DNA of 64,000 nt, taken from JANXQG01 sp963780045 (GTDB taxonomy: Bacteria > Planctomycetota > Planctomycetia > Pirellulales > Thermoguttaceae). This document shows positions 1 through 9,497 of this stretch, in pieces. The translations under genes and the position numbers were made by a program. Numbering within the stretch: the first letter of the stretch is position 1; each line of letters opens with the position of its first letter. Location of the stretch: assembly GCA_963780045.1 (NCBI GenBank), contig CAVZZZ010000005.1, positions 930,001 to 994,000 of the forward strand. The letters are read 5' to 3'. The notes beneath the pieces were generated by a model. That model was not told where the DNA came from and searched no databases. It saw only the letters and a program-made list of their open reading frames with translations.

Positions 1-2
1 AG

Positions 3-926
3 GCGATATTGTTTCTCGCCCGTGAGCCGTTAGGAAGTCGGAGATTGGCCCAGCTCACCGGCTTGGCGGATGGTACAAAAGCACGTACACTGGTCCGAAC
101 CTTGAACCGGCGTTACGATGCGGAAGGAAGTGCGTTTCGAGTAGAGGAGATTGCCGGCGGATTTCAACTGTTGACGCGGGGGCGGTATGCGCCTTGGCTG
201 CGGCGGCTGAACGCGACGCCGAGGGAACTGCGGCTTTCCGCGCCCGCCCTGGAGACCCTGGCGGTCGTGGCGTACCGACAGCCTGTGCTTCGGGCCGAAA
301 TTGAAGCGGTTCGTGGCGTGCAATGCGGTGAAGTGCTCCGGCAACTCATCGAACGCGACTTGGTACGGATTGCCGGTCGGTCCGAGGAGTTGGGCCGTCC
401 GCTACTGTACGGTACGACGAAGCAGTTTTTACAGGTTTTCGGGCTGCGGCACTTGGAGGATTTACCTCACCCTGAGTTTTTGCCGATTACGAAGCTTGTC
501 ACCGAGGCATCGGCCGACGCGGTCGCCGATCCTCCAATACCGGATTTGGAACCGTTCCATAATTCTCGTGAGAACCAAGAGGAGACTGATATGAGTGTTA
601 CGATCGAAAAACGAGCCAAGCCCGCCCGCACCGGCGCGGCCTCGGTGACTCAGTCCGAGCTGCCCGTGCCGGTGGCACGGACAATCTACGCCGCGAAGGC
701 GGCGGAGGAAGACGACGAGGACGACGAGGAAGAGGACGATGCCGACGACGAGCCTTGGGAGGAGGTCGACGACGAAGACGAGGACGAAGACTGGGAAGAC
801 GAAGACGAGGATGAGGACTGGGAGGAGGACGAAGACTTCGAGGACGAAGACGACGAAGACTGGGACGAGGACGATGACGATTGGGAGGACGACGAGGAAG
901 AGGAAGAGGAAAAGGACGAGGGTTGA
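3..926 (+). CDS. scpB: SMC-Scp complex subunit ScpB (5' partial) with hyperacidic tail
   Basis: ScpB-like winged-helix protein of the SMC-kleisin condensin complex, which acts in chromosome compaction and segregation. The frame is already open at base 3 (reading A-I-L-F-L-A-R-E-P-L), so the true start lies before the window. The two winged-helix units are seen around LAQLTGL and around LETLAVVAYRQPV..GRPLLYGTTKQFLQVFGL, the latter a typical ScpB signature. After residue ~190 the protein leaves the family and becomes an about 70-residue tail made almost only of Asp, Glu and scattered Trp. The tail may be a charged interaction arm; its role is unknown. It is convergent with hemA. Confidence 0.85.
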   Translation, partial: AILFLAREPLGSRRLAQLTGLADGTKARTLVRTLNRRYDAEGSAFRVEEIAGGFQLLTRGRYAPWLRRLNATPRELRLSAPALETLAVVAYRQPVLRAEIEAVRGVQCGEVLRQLIERDLVRIAGRSEELGRPLLYGTTKQFLQVFGLRHLEDLPHPEFLPITKLVTEASADAVADPPIPDLEPFHNSRENQEETDMSVTIEKRAKPARTGAASVTQSELPVPVARTIYAAKAAEEDDEDDEEEDDADDEPWEEVDDEDEDEDWEDEDEDEDWEEDEDFEDEDDEDWDEDDDDWEDDEEEEEEKDEG

Positions 927-1028
927 TCCGGTCTCTTTCCGCAGGATGCGCTTGGGACGAGGTCGTTTTCCGGCGCAAGGCGGGTAGCGAGATTTGGCGT
1001 CGGCGGGGAAGAGGGCCCCGCCGCGAGC

Positions 1029-2300
1029 TTAGTCCCGCAGTTGAAAAAGCCTGGCTAGGGCATCGAGCAGGCCGTGCGGGACGCCCTTATGCGATTCGTC
1101 GCGCAGCGATTCCAGCGGCGTGTGCAGCAACTTGTTGACGAGACGGTCGAAGGCCTGGCGGATCTCTTCTTCGGCCCGCGGATCCAAATTGGGAAGCCGG
1201 TTGAGCAGCCGCCGCACCTCATCCCCTTTCGGCTTCTCCCATCCGTCTCGAAGCTGCTGGATCACCGGCGCCGTGACGCGGTGGTACATCTCGCTCATGA
1301 AACGGCGGGTCTCCTGCTCAACGATCTTCCGCGCGGCTGGCAGCTCTCCGTCACGGAGCAGGCGGTTGCTGCCGCAGGTGGCTTGAAGATCGTCTATCGA
1401 GTAGAGATAGACCTCGGCGAAATCTCCTACTTCCGCCTGGAAGTCTCGCGGCACGGCCAGGTCGAGGACGAACAGCGGGCGCGGTCCGCGGGCGGCGTGG
1501 ACTGCGCGGAACTCCTCGGCGGTGACGATTGTCCGTCCGGCGCCGGTGGTGCTGATGACCAGATCCGCGGCGGCAAGGGCCGCGTGCAGTTCCCCCCAGG
1601 GGCGGGCCCGCCCGTTCCAATGTGCGGCCAGCTCGCCGGCGCGCTGGAAACTGCGGTTGATAACGGTTATCAATTGTGCCCCTTCGTCCCGAAGGTAACG
1701 CAGCGTCTCCTCCGCCATTTCGCCGGCGCCGATGACGAGCGTCTGCTTGTCGTCGAAGCGTTCGAAGATTCGGCGGGCGAAGTCGGCCACTGCCACGCTG
1801 GGAACGCTCACTCGGCGCTGGTGGATGGCGGTTTCGGCGGCTACGCGGCGGGCGACGCGGATGGCCGCCTGGAAAGCCTGGTGCAAGAGCGGCCCGGTTG
1901 CCTCGCGCTCCGTGGCCGCCTGATAGGCCTGCTTCACCTGGGCGAGGATTTGCGGTTCGCCCAGCACCATGCTGTCCAAGCTGGCTGCCACGCTGAACAG
2001 GTGCCGCACCGCCGCTTCGTCGGTATTGACGAACAAGTGGGGCACGATGTCGCCCGGATCAATGCGATGGATGCGGGCCAGGAATACGCCGATTTGGTCG
2101 ACGTCGGGCACCGCGCCGGACTGGCTGGCGGCATAGATTTCCACGCGGTTGCAAGTTGAAAGAAGCACCCCTTCAACTTCGCGGAAAGAATTGCGCCATT
2201 CGGCCAGCGCCTCGCCCGCGCGGTCTTCTCCGAAGGCCAGCCGTTCGCGTACTTCGATCGCGGTAGCGTGGTGGCTGCAACCGACGACCTGCAAGTTCAT
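1029..2300 (-). CDS. hemA: Glutamyl-tRNA reductase
   Basis: Catalyses NADPH-dependent reduction of glutamyl-tRNA to glutamate-1-semialdehyde, the first step of C5-pathway tetrapyrrole synthesis in the cytosol. All domains are visible: the N-terminal catalytic part with GCSHHAT and the STCNRVEIYA motif, whose Cys falls at residue 50 as expected for the nucleophile; the Rossmann domain (LVIGAGEMAEETLRYL, about residue 190); and a C-terminal helical dimerisation part. At 423 aa it has normal length and is intact. The start is an ATG preceded by GAGAGAGG. Read on the minus strand, it lies downstream of fliA, with a candidate promoter in between. Confidence 0.95.
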   Translation of the reverse strand: MNLQVVGCSHHATAIEVRERLAFGEDRAGEALAEWRNSFREVEGVLLSTCNRVEIYAASQSGAVPDVDQIGVFLARIHRIDPGDIVPHLFVNTDEAAVRHLFSVAASLDSMVLGEPQILAQVKQAYQAATEREATGPLLHQAFQAAIRVARRVAAETAIHQRRVSVPSVAVADFARRIFERFDDKQTLVIGAGEMAEETLRYLRDEGAQLITVINRSFQRAGELAAHWNGRARPWGELHAALAAADLVISTTGAGRTIVTAEEFRAVHAARGPRPLFVLDLAVPRDFQAEVGDFAEVYLYSIDDLQATCGSNRLLRDGELPAARKIVEQETRRFMSEMYHRVTAPVIQQLRDGWEKPKGDEVRRLLNRLPNLDPRAEEEIRQAFDRLVNKLLHTPLESLRDESHKGVPHGLLDALARLFQLRD

Positions 2301-2413
2301 GGCGAACCTCTCTCGGCGAGGCGCCGGACGGGCGCTGCGGTAGAAGGCCGGGCATGTACGCCCAAGGCCTCGTGCCGCAGGCTGGCTTTTTAGAGCAAAG
2401 ACGGTAAAAGCTT

Positions 2414-2419
2414 ATTATA
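2414..2419 (-). promoter_or_regulatory. Candidate -10 box upstream of hemA
   Basis: A perfect TATAAT lies on the minus strand in the 152-nt gap between the end of fliA and the start of hemA. The -35 region at the proper spacing (around TTCCGA) is poor, so this is only a candidate. It would give a 5' leader of about 110 nt. Confidence 0.35.
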
Positions 2420-2452
2420 CACCAGCCGAGAGGATTTCGGAACGGGCTGCCT

Positions 2453-3236
2453 TTACGAGCCGAATTCGGGCCGGCGGCGGCCGAGCTGGTTCTTCAGCCG
2501 GTCGACAATCGAACTGTGCATCTGGCTGACGCGGCTTTCGGAGAGGTCCAACGTCGCGCCGATCTCCTTCATGGTCAGCTCTTCGTAGTAATAGAGGATG
2601 ATGATCAGTCGCTCGTTGCGGTTGAGTCCCTTGGTGACCAGCCGCATGAGATCGGCCTTTTGGATTCGCCGCGTCGGGTCTTCGCCCTTTTTGTCTTCGA
2701 GGATGTCGATTTCGCGGACGTCTTTGTAGCTGTCCGTCTCGTACCACTTTTTGTTCAGGCTGATGAGGTTCACCGCGTTGGCGTCCATCATCATTTTTTC
2801 CAGCTCGGGCACGGAGATTTGCATCTCCTCGGCGAGTTCGGTTTCATTGGGCTGACGGCCGAGCCGGGCCTCCAGACCCTTTACCGCCTCGTTGAGCTTG
2901 CTGGCCTTCGAGCGGACCAGCCGCGGAACCCAGTCCATGCGTGCGCAGCTCGTCCAGCATCGCGCCGCGGATACGCGGTACGCAGTAGGTCTCGAACTTA
3001 ACGCCGCGCGACAGATCGAAGGCGTCGATGGCGTCCATCAGCCCGAACACGCCGGCGGAAATCAGGTCGTCCAGCTCGACGCCTTCGGGCAGCCGCGACC
3101 AGATCCGCTCGCCGTTGTATTTGACCAGCGGCAGGTAGATTTCCACCAGGCGGTTGCGAAGCTCCTGGTTGTCTTGATCTTGCTTGAACTCCGTCCACAG
3201 TTGTTCAACGTCTTCTGGGGCGACAGTCGTTGCCAT
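2453..3236 (-). CDS. fliA: Flagellar sigma-28 factor FliA (one inferred frameshift)
   Basis: RNA polymerase sigma factor of the FliA/WhiG type, directing late flagellar transcription. The first part (130 codons from 3236) covers region 1.2/2, with NRLVEIYLPLVKYNGERIW and LISAGVFGLMDAIDAFDLSRG. The second part, in another frame, resumes at MDWVPRLVRS and holds region 3 and region 4 (LTMKEIGATLDLSESRVSQMH). In the family, IRGAMLDELR is followed directly by x-MDWVPR; here four bases instead of three separate them near base 2938, so a one-base insertion splits the gene. Joined length is about 260 aa, normal for FliA. The start is ATG with a GGAGGATC-like SD. Confidence 0.85.
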
Positions 3237-3250
3237 GCGATCCTCCGTGA

Positions 3251-3296
3251 CAGTTTTCAGGTACTCAGTACTTCGTACTCAGTACGCAGTGCTCGT
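3251..3296. repeat. Heptamer-period array (GTACTCA type)
   Basis: The spacer upstream of fliA holds successive 7-nt units gtactca, gtacttc, gtactca, gtacgca and gtgctcg, next to a short CAGTTTTCAG word. Because the unit is itself nearly palindromic (GTAC...GTAC), it can fold locally. It belongs to the same architectural class as the arrays in the flagellar operon. Confidence 0.7.
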
Positions 3297-3356
3297 CGCG
3301 GCATTCGGTTGAATGCACGAGGAGCGGTATCTTCCATGATTTGTTGTCGCCGCGGC

Positions 3357-3605
3357 TCAGTTCGGCGCTGCGGCCGGCACTTTGGGTTTTTGGTCCTGCA
3401 ATTCCGACAAGATCTTGCCGCTGACCGCGTCGCGAACGATGCGTTCCGCCAGCCAGCCGATTGCCGCGCCGATGGCGGTAAATGCCAACAGACTCAGCCA
3501 GGCCGTCCACAGCGTTGCTTCGCTCACCCCTCCTGCCAGCAGCCCGCGCAAGAGCGAGACCACAAGTGCCAAGAGGCCAAGGATTGCAGCGTATTGTCGG
3601 GCCAC
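3357..3605 (-). CDS. Small two-helix membrane protein upstream of fliA
   Basis: An 82-aa protein starting at GTG with two hydrophobic helices (about residues 7-28 and 32-52) and a short polar C-terminus. No enzyme motif is visible. It sits between flhG and fliA in the same direction, 120 nt upstream of fliA, so it probably belongs to the flhA-flhF-flhG-fliA transcription unit. Its position suggests a flagellar accessory membrane protein, but I do not recognise the family. The RBS is weak and the start is uncertain. Confidence 0.55.
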   Translation of the reverse strand: MARQYAAILGLLALVVSLLRGLLAGGVSEATLWTAWLSLLAFTAIGAAIGWLAERIVRDAVSGKILSELQDQKPKVPAAAPN

Positions 3606-3762
3606 GGTAGCGTCTTTCGGACCGCCGTCAAACCTTGCCTGATCGGATCAGTTTAACAGCGCATTGACTAACAATGCTTGTCCGTTTATATCGGATGCAC
3701 GTGGCCTAGGGTTTAATCTTTGTATCCTTTCTTGGAATGCGGCGATAAACCGACACACCATG

Positions 3763-4608
3763 TCATGCCGCCGCCACCTTTTGTGCCGCGGCGCGGTTTA
3801 TTATGGCTCGGGCTGACTGCCGCAGTACCAGGCTTGCCGCAGAGGCCGGCGCCACCAGCGCGAACGCGTCGCCATGCGCGGCGCACCGTGGCACGTTGTT
3901 GTCTTCCGGCAGCGCGCCGATGCTCCGCAGCGGAAGGCCGAGGAACCGCCTGCAGGCTCGGGCTAGCCGCCGCTGCGCATCACCCGCCGCCATCCGGCTG
4001 GGCGAGCGGTTCAAAAGCAGGGCGATCGAAGCCGGCCGTGCCGGGTCGTGCAGCAACTTGATCGAGGCATAGACGTTCATGATCGCGGCCGTTTCCGTCG
4101 TGCTCACCAGCAGCGCACGGTCGGCCGCGCTCCAAAGCAGTCGCGCCAAGGTATCCGGCCGATTGCCCGCGTCGATCACCACCGTTTCCGGCCGAAACGC
4201 AAGCGACGACAGTTGGGCGAACAACCGATGCCAGGCATGTTCGGCCGTGTCGTGCCAGCGCACTGTGTCGCCGGCGCAAGGCGCAATCCGCACCCCTGCC
4301 GGTCCTGTCGCAAGGACGTCTTCCAGGCTGCGATTTCCGGCCAACGCGTCGGCGATCATGGCGCGCGGCTCCATGCGAAGCTGCAAGGCTACGTCGCCGC
4401 CGGCGGCATCTATGAGCAGACAGCGATGGCCTTGCTGCGCAAGCACCACGGAAAGGTTCAAGGCGATCGTGGTCGTGCCCACACCCCCTTTGCCGCCGAA
4501 GACCGCGATCCGATGCGGCCCCGGAGAGGCCGACGCCGGGGCGCCCGCGTAGCGGGCCGGCGGGGCGGCTTGTCGCACGAGTGCGCGAAGTTCGGTGGCC
4601 TGATCCAT
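3763..4608 (-). CDS. flhG: FlhG/FleN-type MinD-like ATPase
   Basis: MinD/ParA-family ATPase that limits flagellar number by acting on FlhF. The deviant Walker A motif GGKGGVGTTTIALNLSVVL lies near residue 39; LLIDAAGGD (switch I) and TVVIDAGNRP (Walker B-like) follow. At 281 aa the length is normal. A ~30-residue N-terminal segment before the P-loop (QATELRALVRQ) resembles the DQA-type FlhF-activating helix of FlhG proteins. Its start is four bases downstream of the flhF stop, so the pair is translationally linked. Confidence 0.88.
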   Translation of the reverse strand: MDQATELRALVRQAAPPARYAGAPASASPGPHRIAVFGGKGGVGTTTIALNLSVVLAQQGHRCLLIDAAGGDVALQLRMEPRAMIADALAGNRSLEDVLATGPAGVRIAPCAGDTVRWHDTAEHAWHRLFAQLSSLAFRPETVVIDAGNRPDTLARLLWSAADRALLVSTTETAAIMNVYASIKLLHDPARPASIALLLNRSPSRMAAGDAQRRLARACRRFLGLPLRSIGALPEDNNVPRCAAHGDAFALVAPASAASLVLRQSARAIINRAAAQKVAAA

Positions 4609-4612
4609 GCTG

Positions 4613-5784
4613 CTAGTCCATCCCCAGTATCAACCGCGCCACTCGTGTCGATTCCGCAACCTCGATGTCGTCCGGAACGTTTTGGCCGTTTGTCATGTAG
4701 CTCAACGGCAGTTTGCTCGTGCGCAGCAGTGGCAGGATATTGCCCAGTCCACTGGCCTCGTCGAGCTTTGTGAGGACAAGTGCCGTAGTGCCGACGGCGG
4801 CGAAGCGCTCGGCGGTCTGCTCCAGCGCGCGGCTGCCCGCCACGCTGCTGAGCACCAGGTGTACTTCGTCCGCTTCCGCCTCGGTAAGGAAAGCCCGCAG
4901 TTCCTGGATGCGGACCTCGTCCTTCGGGCTGCGGCCGGCCGTATCCAGAAGGATCAGATCGAGGTTGTCCATGCGGCCTACCGCCTCGCGCATCTCGCGT
5001 GGCGTCGAGACCACCTGCATCGGCAGGTCGATGATGTCGGCATACGTCCGCAACTGTTCCACTGCGGCAATGCGATAGGTGTCGACCGTGATCAGGCCGA
5101 CTCGGCGCTTCTCCTTGAGGCGATAGTTCGCAGCCAGTTTGGCGATCGTCGTCGTCTTGCCGACGCCCGTCGGTCCGACGAGGGCCACCAGGCGGCAGCG
5201 GCCGGGCGTGGTCTGGATCGGTCCGCAAACGTCGACTTCCGACTCGATCATCCGCGCAAGCCGGGCCTTCGCCAACAACGGGTCTTCGATCCGCGAACCT
5301 TTGGTCTCGCGGCGCACCCGTTCGACCAACTCGCGGGCAAGCTCTTCGCTCAGGTCGGAGTCCAACAAATCGGTAAAGAGCTGGAACAACTCCTGCGGTA
5401 GGTCGTGGCCGGGCGTGTCGTTGCGGCGGCAAAGCTCCTGGACCATCTCCTGCAATTCGCTCAACTGTGTCTGCACCGCGCCGCTCACGTCCATTTGCGG
5501 TTTCACGGCGAAAGGAGGCACGTGCGGGCCGTCATGCCGCAGCACGAAAGTGCCCCCGCGGTCGTCTTCATGCTCGCTAAAATCACTTCGGCCCGGCAAG
5601 CGGCTGGGCACATTGACACCGCGGGAAGCGGTGACTTCGATCTGACGCGGGCCGTTGAACCAGCCGAAGAAGCGGCGGGACTGGACCTCGCGGGTGTGCA
5701 GCACCGCCGCGTCGGGACCCAGGTCGTGGCGGACCATCGCCAACGCTTCGTGCATCGTCGGGCGCGAAAGGTTTTGAGTTCCAT
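4613..5784 (-). CDS. flhF: Flagellar SRP-type GTPase FlhF (frameshift near the 5' end)
   Basis: SRP-family GTPase setting flagellar position and number. G motifs are GPTGVGKTTTIAKLAANY (G1), DTYRIAAVEQLRTYA, DTAGRSPKD (G3) and TKLDEASGLGN (G4/G5). The natural N-terminus MELKTFRA begins at the ATG at 5784, but after about eight codons the family sequence (MHEALAMVRHDLGPDAAVL) continues in another frame. One base seems missing in the gcccg run near 5760. Without this correction the only start in the main frame is the internal ATG at 5755. Joined length is about 390 aa. It lies between flhA and flhG, the usual order. Confidence 0.88.
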
Positions 5785-5785
5785 G

Positions 5786-5820
5786 ATAGTGTTCAGTGTT
5801 CAGTTTTCAGGATTTGAGAA
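5786..5820. repeat. Heptamer-period array (TGTTCAG type)
   Basis: Three 7-nt units tgttcag, tgttcag and ttttcag fill the 38-nt spacer between flhA and flhF. The same word recurs, with its complement CTGAACA, at several sites of the plus-strand flagellar operon (17670, 19376, 28199). No second inverted arm is seen at this locus. Confidence 0.65.
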
Positions 5821-5822
5821 TG

Positions 5823-7946
5823 TCAACGTGCGTCGCTGACCATTGCCATCGCTTCGATCTTGGTATCGCGCGTGATCTCGTTGTAGGAAAGCACGACGAG
5901 ATTCGGCAGGTGCGAGGCGGTCATTTGCCGCAGGGCGGCGCGAATCTGCGGACTAACGAGCACAACGGGCGAATGGTTGGCGAGCGTCAGCCGCTCGACT
6001 CCCGCGGCGATCTGCCGGCAGGTGGCCTCGATCGCTTGCGGGGACATGCGGACGAACAGGCCGTGCTCGTTGTGCTCGAAGCCCGCGCGGATGCGGTCTT
6101 CCAGGGCCGGGTCGAGCGTCACGACGAAAAGCTTGTTCTGTGCGTCACGATACCGCGTACAAATCGAACGGGCCAGGCGGTGCCGCACATATTCGGTGAG
6201 GAGGATCGGCTCCTTGGTCCGCGGGGCGTAGTCGCCAAGGGTCTCCAGGATAGGCCCGAGTTGGCGGATCGGCACGCCCTCGCGTAAGAGCATCTGTAGA
6301 ATCTGCTGCACTTCGGGCAGCTTCATGACGCCGGGGATCAGCTCATCGACCACAACGGGCGCGGTCCGCTTCAATTCGTCGATCAGGTGTTTGGTCGCGT
6401 CGCGGGTGAGGATTTCATCGGCGTGGCGGCGGATTGTCTCGGTGAGATGGGTGGCAATGACGCTGCCCGGCTCGACCACCGTGTAGCCGTGCATCTCGGC
6501 CTGGTCGCGTTCTCGCGCGTCAATCCAGACGGCTGGAGTGCCGAAGGCCGGGTCGCGGGTGGCCATCCCTTGCACCTTGCCGCGACCCTCCGGGCGGCCG
6601 GCGCCGGGGTCCATGGCGAGAAACTTTGCCGCGTAAACGGTCCCATCGGCCACCGACATGTCCGCGATCTTGATGCGATACTGGTTCTGGTCCAGCCGCA
6701 TGTTGTCGCGGATGCGGACCTTGGGCAAAATGATGCCGATTTCGCCAGCCACATTCTGACGGACCCGTTGGACGCGCTCCAACAGGTTGCCGCCGCGGCG
6801 GGGATCGGCCAAGCGGATCAGCGCGACGCCGATCTCGACTTCCATCGGGTCGACGCTCAGGTAGTCTTCCACGCGGGTTTCCGGCGGTTTGGCAGCATCG
6901 GCCTGTTTCTTTGCTTCAGTGGCCGCCTTGGCCGCCGCGGAGCGGCGGTTGGAGGTGAGTGCGGTGCCGATGCACGTCGCGGCGATCGCCAAGAGGGGAA
7001 TCCGCGGCAAGCTTGTGAAAATGAGGATCGAAAGGAATCCCCCCGCCACGGCCAATGCCTGCGGACGCGAAAAGAGCTGCTGTACGAACTCCTGCGGCAG
7101 GTCGCTTTCGTTGCTGCTCCGCGTCACTAACAAGCCCGCCGCGAGCGAGATGAGGAACGCCGGTACTTGGCTCACCAGGCCGTCGCCAATCGTTAGCGTC
7201 GTAAAGAGGGATGCGGCTTGGCTGAGGCTCATGCCCGACTCGACCATGCCGATGAACAATCCCCCCACTATGTTGATGAGCGTGATGATGATGCCGGCGA
7301 TGGCGTCGCCGCGGACGAACTTGCTGGCGCCGTCCATACCGCCGAAGAAGTCGGCCTGCCGGCTGATTTCCTTGCGGCGGCGCTGGGCCTCGCGCTCGTC
7401 GATGGTGCCGGCGTTGAGGTCGGCGTCGATGGCCATTTGCCGGCCCGGCATCCCGTCCAAAGCGAAGCGCGCGGCGACTTCACTGATCCGCGTGGCGCCT
7501 TTAGTGATTACCACGAATTGAATGATGACGATAATCGCGAAAATAACCAAGCCGACGACAATTTTGTCAACGCCCGTCGAACCGCCAGTGACGAACTGCC
7601 CGAAGGTCTTCACGACGCCGCCGGCCGCCAGCAGGCCATCGGCCGCGGCGCGGGTTAGGATCAGCCGCGTTGTGGCCACGTTGAGCACGAGCCGGAAGAG
7701 CGTCGTGGCCAGCAATAGCGACGGGAAAATGCTGAACTCCAGCGGCGTGCGGACGTAAATCGTCGTCAGCAGCATGATCACCGCGATCGCCACATTGGCC
7801 GAGAGCAGCAGGTCCATCAACGGCGTGGGCAACTGCACCAAAATAACCAGCACACTGGCGACAATCCCCACGGGAAATACCAGGTCTTGCAGTCGCGTGG
7901 CGCGGCCGCCGGACGATGCGGTTCGTAGTGCGAGCCCGGAAGACAT
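5823..7946 (-). CDS. flhA: Flagellar export gate protein FlhA
   Basis: Large membrane component of the flagellar type III export gate; with FlhB it couples proton motive force to export and its cytosolic ring binds chaperone-substrate complexes. Eight hydrophobic segments fill residues ~20-320, with the FHIPEP signature region (RTPLEFSIFPSLLLATTLF then LVLNVATTRLIL). The cytosolic domain starts near residue 340 and includes RDNMRLDQNQYRIKIA. At 707 aa it has typical length and is intact. The start ATG is preceded by GGAGAAAGGG. It heads the minus-strand unit flhA-flhF-flhG. Confidence 0.95.
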   Translation of the reverse strand: MSSGLALRTASSGGRATRLQDLVFPVGIVASVLVILVQLPTPLMDLLLSANVAIAVIMLLTTIYVRTPLEFSIFPSLLLATTLFRLVLNVATTRLILTRAAADGLLAAGGVVKTFGQFVTGGSTGVDKIVVGLVIFAIIVIIQFVVITKGATRISEVAARFALDGMPGRQMAIDADLNAGTIDEREAQRRRKEISRQADFFGGMDGASKFVRGDAIAGIIITLINIVGGLFIGMVESGMSLSQAASLFTTLTIGDGLVSQVPAFLISLAAGLLVTRSSNESDLPQEFVQQLFSRPQALAVAGGFLSILIFTSLPRIPLLAIAATCIGTALTSNRRSAAAKAATEAKKQADAAKPPETRVEDYLSVDPMEVEIGVALIRLADPRRGGNLLERVQRVRQNVAGEIGIILPKVRIRDNMRLDQNQYRIKIADMSVADGTVYAAKFLAMDPGAGRPEGRGKVQGMATRDPAFGTPAVWIDARERDQAEMHGYTVVEPGSVIATHLTETIRRHADEILTRDATKHLIDELKRTAPVVVDELIPGVMKLPEVQQILQMLLREGVPIRQLGPILETLGDYAPRTKEPILLTEYVRHRLARSICTRYRDAQNKLFVVTLDPALEDRIRAGFEHNEHGLFVRMSPQAIEATCRQIAAGVERLTLANHSPVVLVSPQIRAALRQMTASHLPNLVVLSYNEITRDTKIEAMAMVSDAR

Positions 7947-8069
7947 CCCTTTCTCCGGAAAATGACGGTCGAAAAGCGGTCGGGAAGGTATCGCAAAGAA
8001 CAGGGTGTGTCTAGAGAGAACTTTTTCGGCAGATGAAGGCGCGCTGCACGGATGCGTACATGAAGACTG

Positions 8070-8165
8070 TGGGAGTTAGGAGACCTATGAGACCAATGAA
8101 ATTAATGGGAATGCGAGTTGCGTGGCAGTCCCCTAGGTCTCCGTAAGCCCCAATGGTTCCATGAA
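8070..8165. repeat. Inverted repeat array between flhA and the sulfotransferase (period 9)
   Basis: The 324-nt divergent spacer 7947-8270 has no gene. It holds a left arm with near-repeats cctatgaga, ccaatgaaa and ttaatggga, and a right arm about 50 nt later with ccctaggtctcc and ccccaatggttcc, complementary to the left. The period here is 9, not 7, so it may be a related but different class. The rest of the spacer presumably carries both divergent promoters; I could not pick convincing boxes. Confidence 0.55.
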
Positions 8166-8270
8166 GCACAGACCGCCCCCCATTTCGGCTGTTCTCGCTT
8201 TTCCATCTTGCCTCGCCGACTGGCCTTGTTATTATGGAATTTCCGCAAGACTTGCTACTTTGGGAGAGCG

Positions 8271-9497
8271 ATGATGGCCGTGGTGCATGACCGATCGCAG
8301 AATAGGCCCGTGGCACCTACGCTTTCCCCGGCTGACTCGCGCGAATCCATGCCCAAGGCAAAAAAGTCCGACGGTCTGGGTTCCGGCGGCTACGAGGACA
8401 AACCCTGGTTCCTGCGAATTTGGGAGGGCAAGCCCGCTACCAGTTGGTTTCTCCTCCTGTGGCGAAACCGGTTCCGCATTTCTCCGCGGCGCTGGGCGAT
8501 GGCCGTGTTGATCTCGACCGTCAGTCTGATGAATTCCGGCTTATCGCTGCTGCAATTGCTCATATTCGGCCGCCGCATCGCCCGCACACAACTCGCAAGC
8601 GATCCGATTTTCGTGATCGGGCATTGGCGTTCGGGCACGACGCTATTGCACGAATTGCTCGTTTTGGATTCGCGGCATACCTATCCCAACACCTATGATT
8701 GCTTCGCATCCAGCCACTTTCTCGTCACCGCGCCCGTCTTTCGGCCACTGCTGCGCGGGCTGATGCCTAAGCAGCGGCCCATGGACAACATGGCTGCGGG
8801 CTGGGACTGCCCTCAAGAGGACGAGTTCGCACTTTGCAACATGGGACTGCCTTCGCCCTATCATACGATTGCTTTCCCGAACGAACCGCCGCAGGACCAG
8901 GAGTTTTTTGAACTTCAAGATGTGTCCCCGCGGCAACGCGCCCGCTGGCAGGCCGCGCTACGTTGGTTCCTGAAGTGTGTTACGTTGCGGTCGCCGCGAC
9001 GAATTGTCCTGAAGTCGCCGCCGCACACCTTTAGAGTAAGGATTCTCCTGGAAATGTTCCCCAAGGCGCGATTCGTCCACATCGTCCGCAATCCGTTCGT
9101 GATATTTCCGTCGACAATCAATCTTTGGAAACGGATGTATCGCAACGACGGCCTGCAGGTGCCGACGTACGACGGCTTGGACGAGCAAGTTTTCGCAACT
9201 TTTTCCGGGATGTACGAGACATTCGAGCGCGACCGGGATTTAGTCCCGCCGGGCCAATTGTGCGATGTCCGCTACGAAGACCTGGTTGCCCGCCCTCTGG
9301 AACAAATGGAACGAATCTACAAGGAGTTGAACCTGGACGATTTTGAGCAGGTGCGGCCGGCGATTTCCGGCTATTTTGCCGCAAAGGCCAACTACAAGAC
9401 CAATCGCTACCAGCTTCCCGACGAACTGGCCAATGAAATTGCTCGGCGCTGGTCCGATTGCTTCGAGCGCTACGGATATTCCAAGCAGCAGAGCTAG
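8271..9497 (+). CDS. PAPS-dependent sulfotransferase family protein
   Basis: Predicted to transfer a sulfuryl group from PAPS to an unknown acceptor. The 5'-phosphosulfate loop is GHWRSGTTLLHELL (about residue 125) and the 3'-phosphate site is FVHIVRNPFVIFPSTINLWK; both are typical of the Sulfotransfer_3-like family. A hydrophobic stretch near residues 80-100 could anchor it to the membrane. The ATG at 8271 was chosen because GGGAGAG lies just upstream; the longer open frame upstream overlaps the repeat array. It sits between divergent flagellar genes, but no direct link to the flagellum is shown. Confidence 0.8.
   Translation: MMAVVHDRSQNRPVAPTLSPADSRESMPKAKKSDGLGSGGYEDKPWFLRIWEGKPATSWFLLLWRNRFRISPRRWAMAVLISTVSLMNSGLSLLQLLIFGRRIARTQLASDPIFVIGHWRSGTTLLHELLVLDSRHTYPNTYDCFASSHFLVTAPVFRPLLRGLMPKQRPMDNMAAGWDCPQEDEFALCNMGLPSPYHTIAFPNEPPQDQEFFELQDVSPRQRARWQAALRWFLKCVTLRSPRRIVLKSPPHTFRVRILLEMFPKARFVHIVRNPFVIFPSTINLWKRMYRNDGLQVPTYDGLDEQVFATFSGMYETFERDRDLVPPGQLCDVRYEDLVARPLEQMERIYKELNLDDFEQVRPAISGYFAAKANYKTNRYQLPDELANEIARRWSDCFERYGYSKQQS

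Noticed and set aside
1074..2159. Long open frame on the plus strand opposite hemA
   Set aside because: It is the antisense shadow of a well-conserved gene in GC-rich DNA; its translation has no family motif. The same applies to other long opposite-strand frames, for example opposite flhA, rarA and pilT.
2453..3236. Two separate sigma-factor genes in place of fliA
   Set aside because: The two pieces carry complementary regions (2 and 3-4) of one FliA and join at a single extra base, so they are one split gene.
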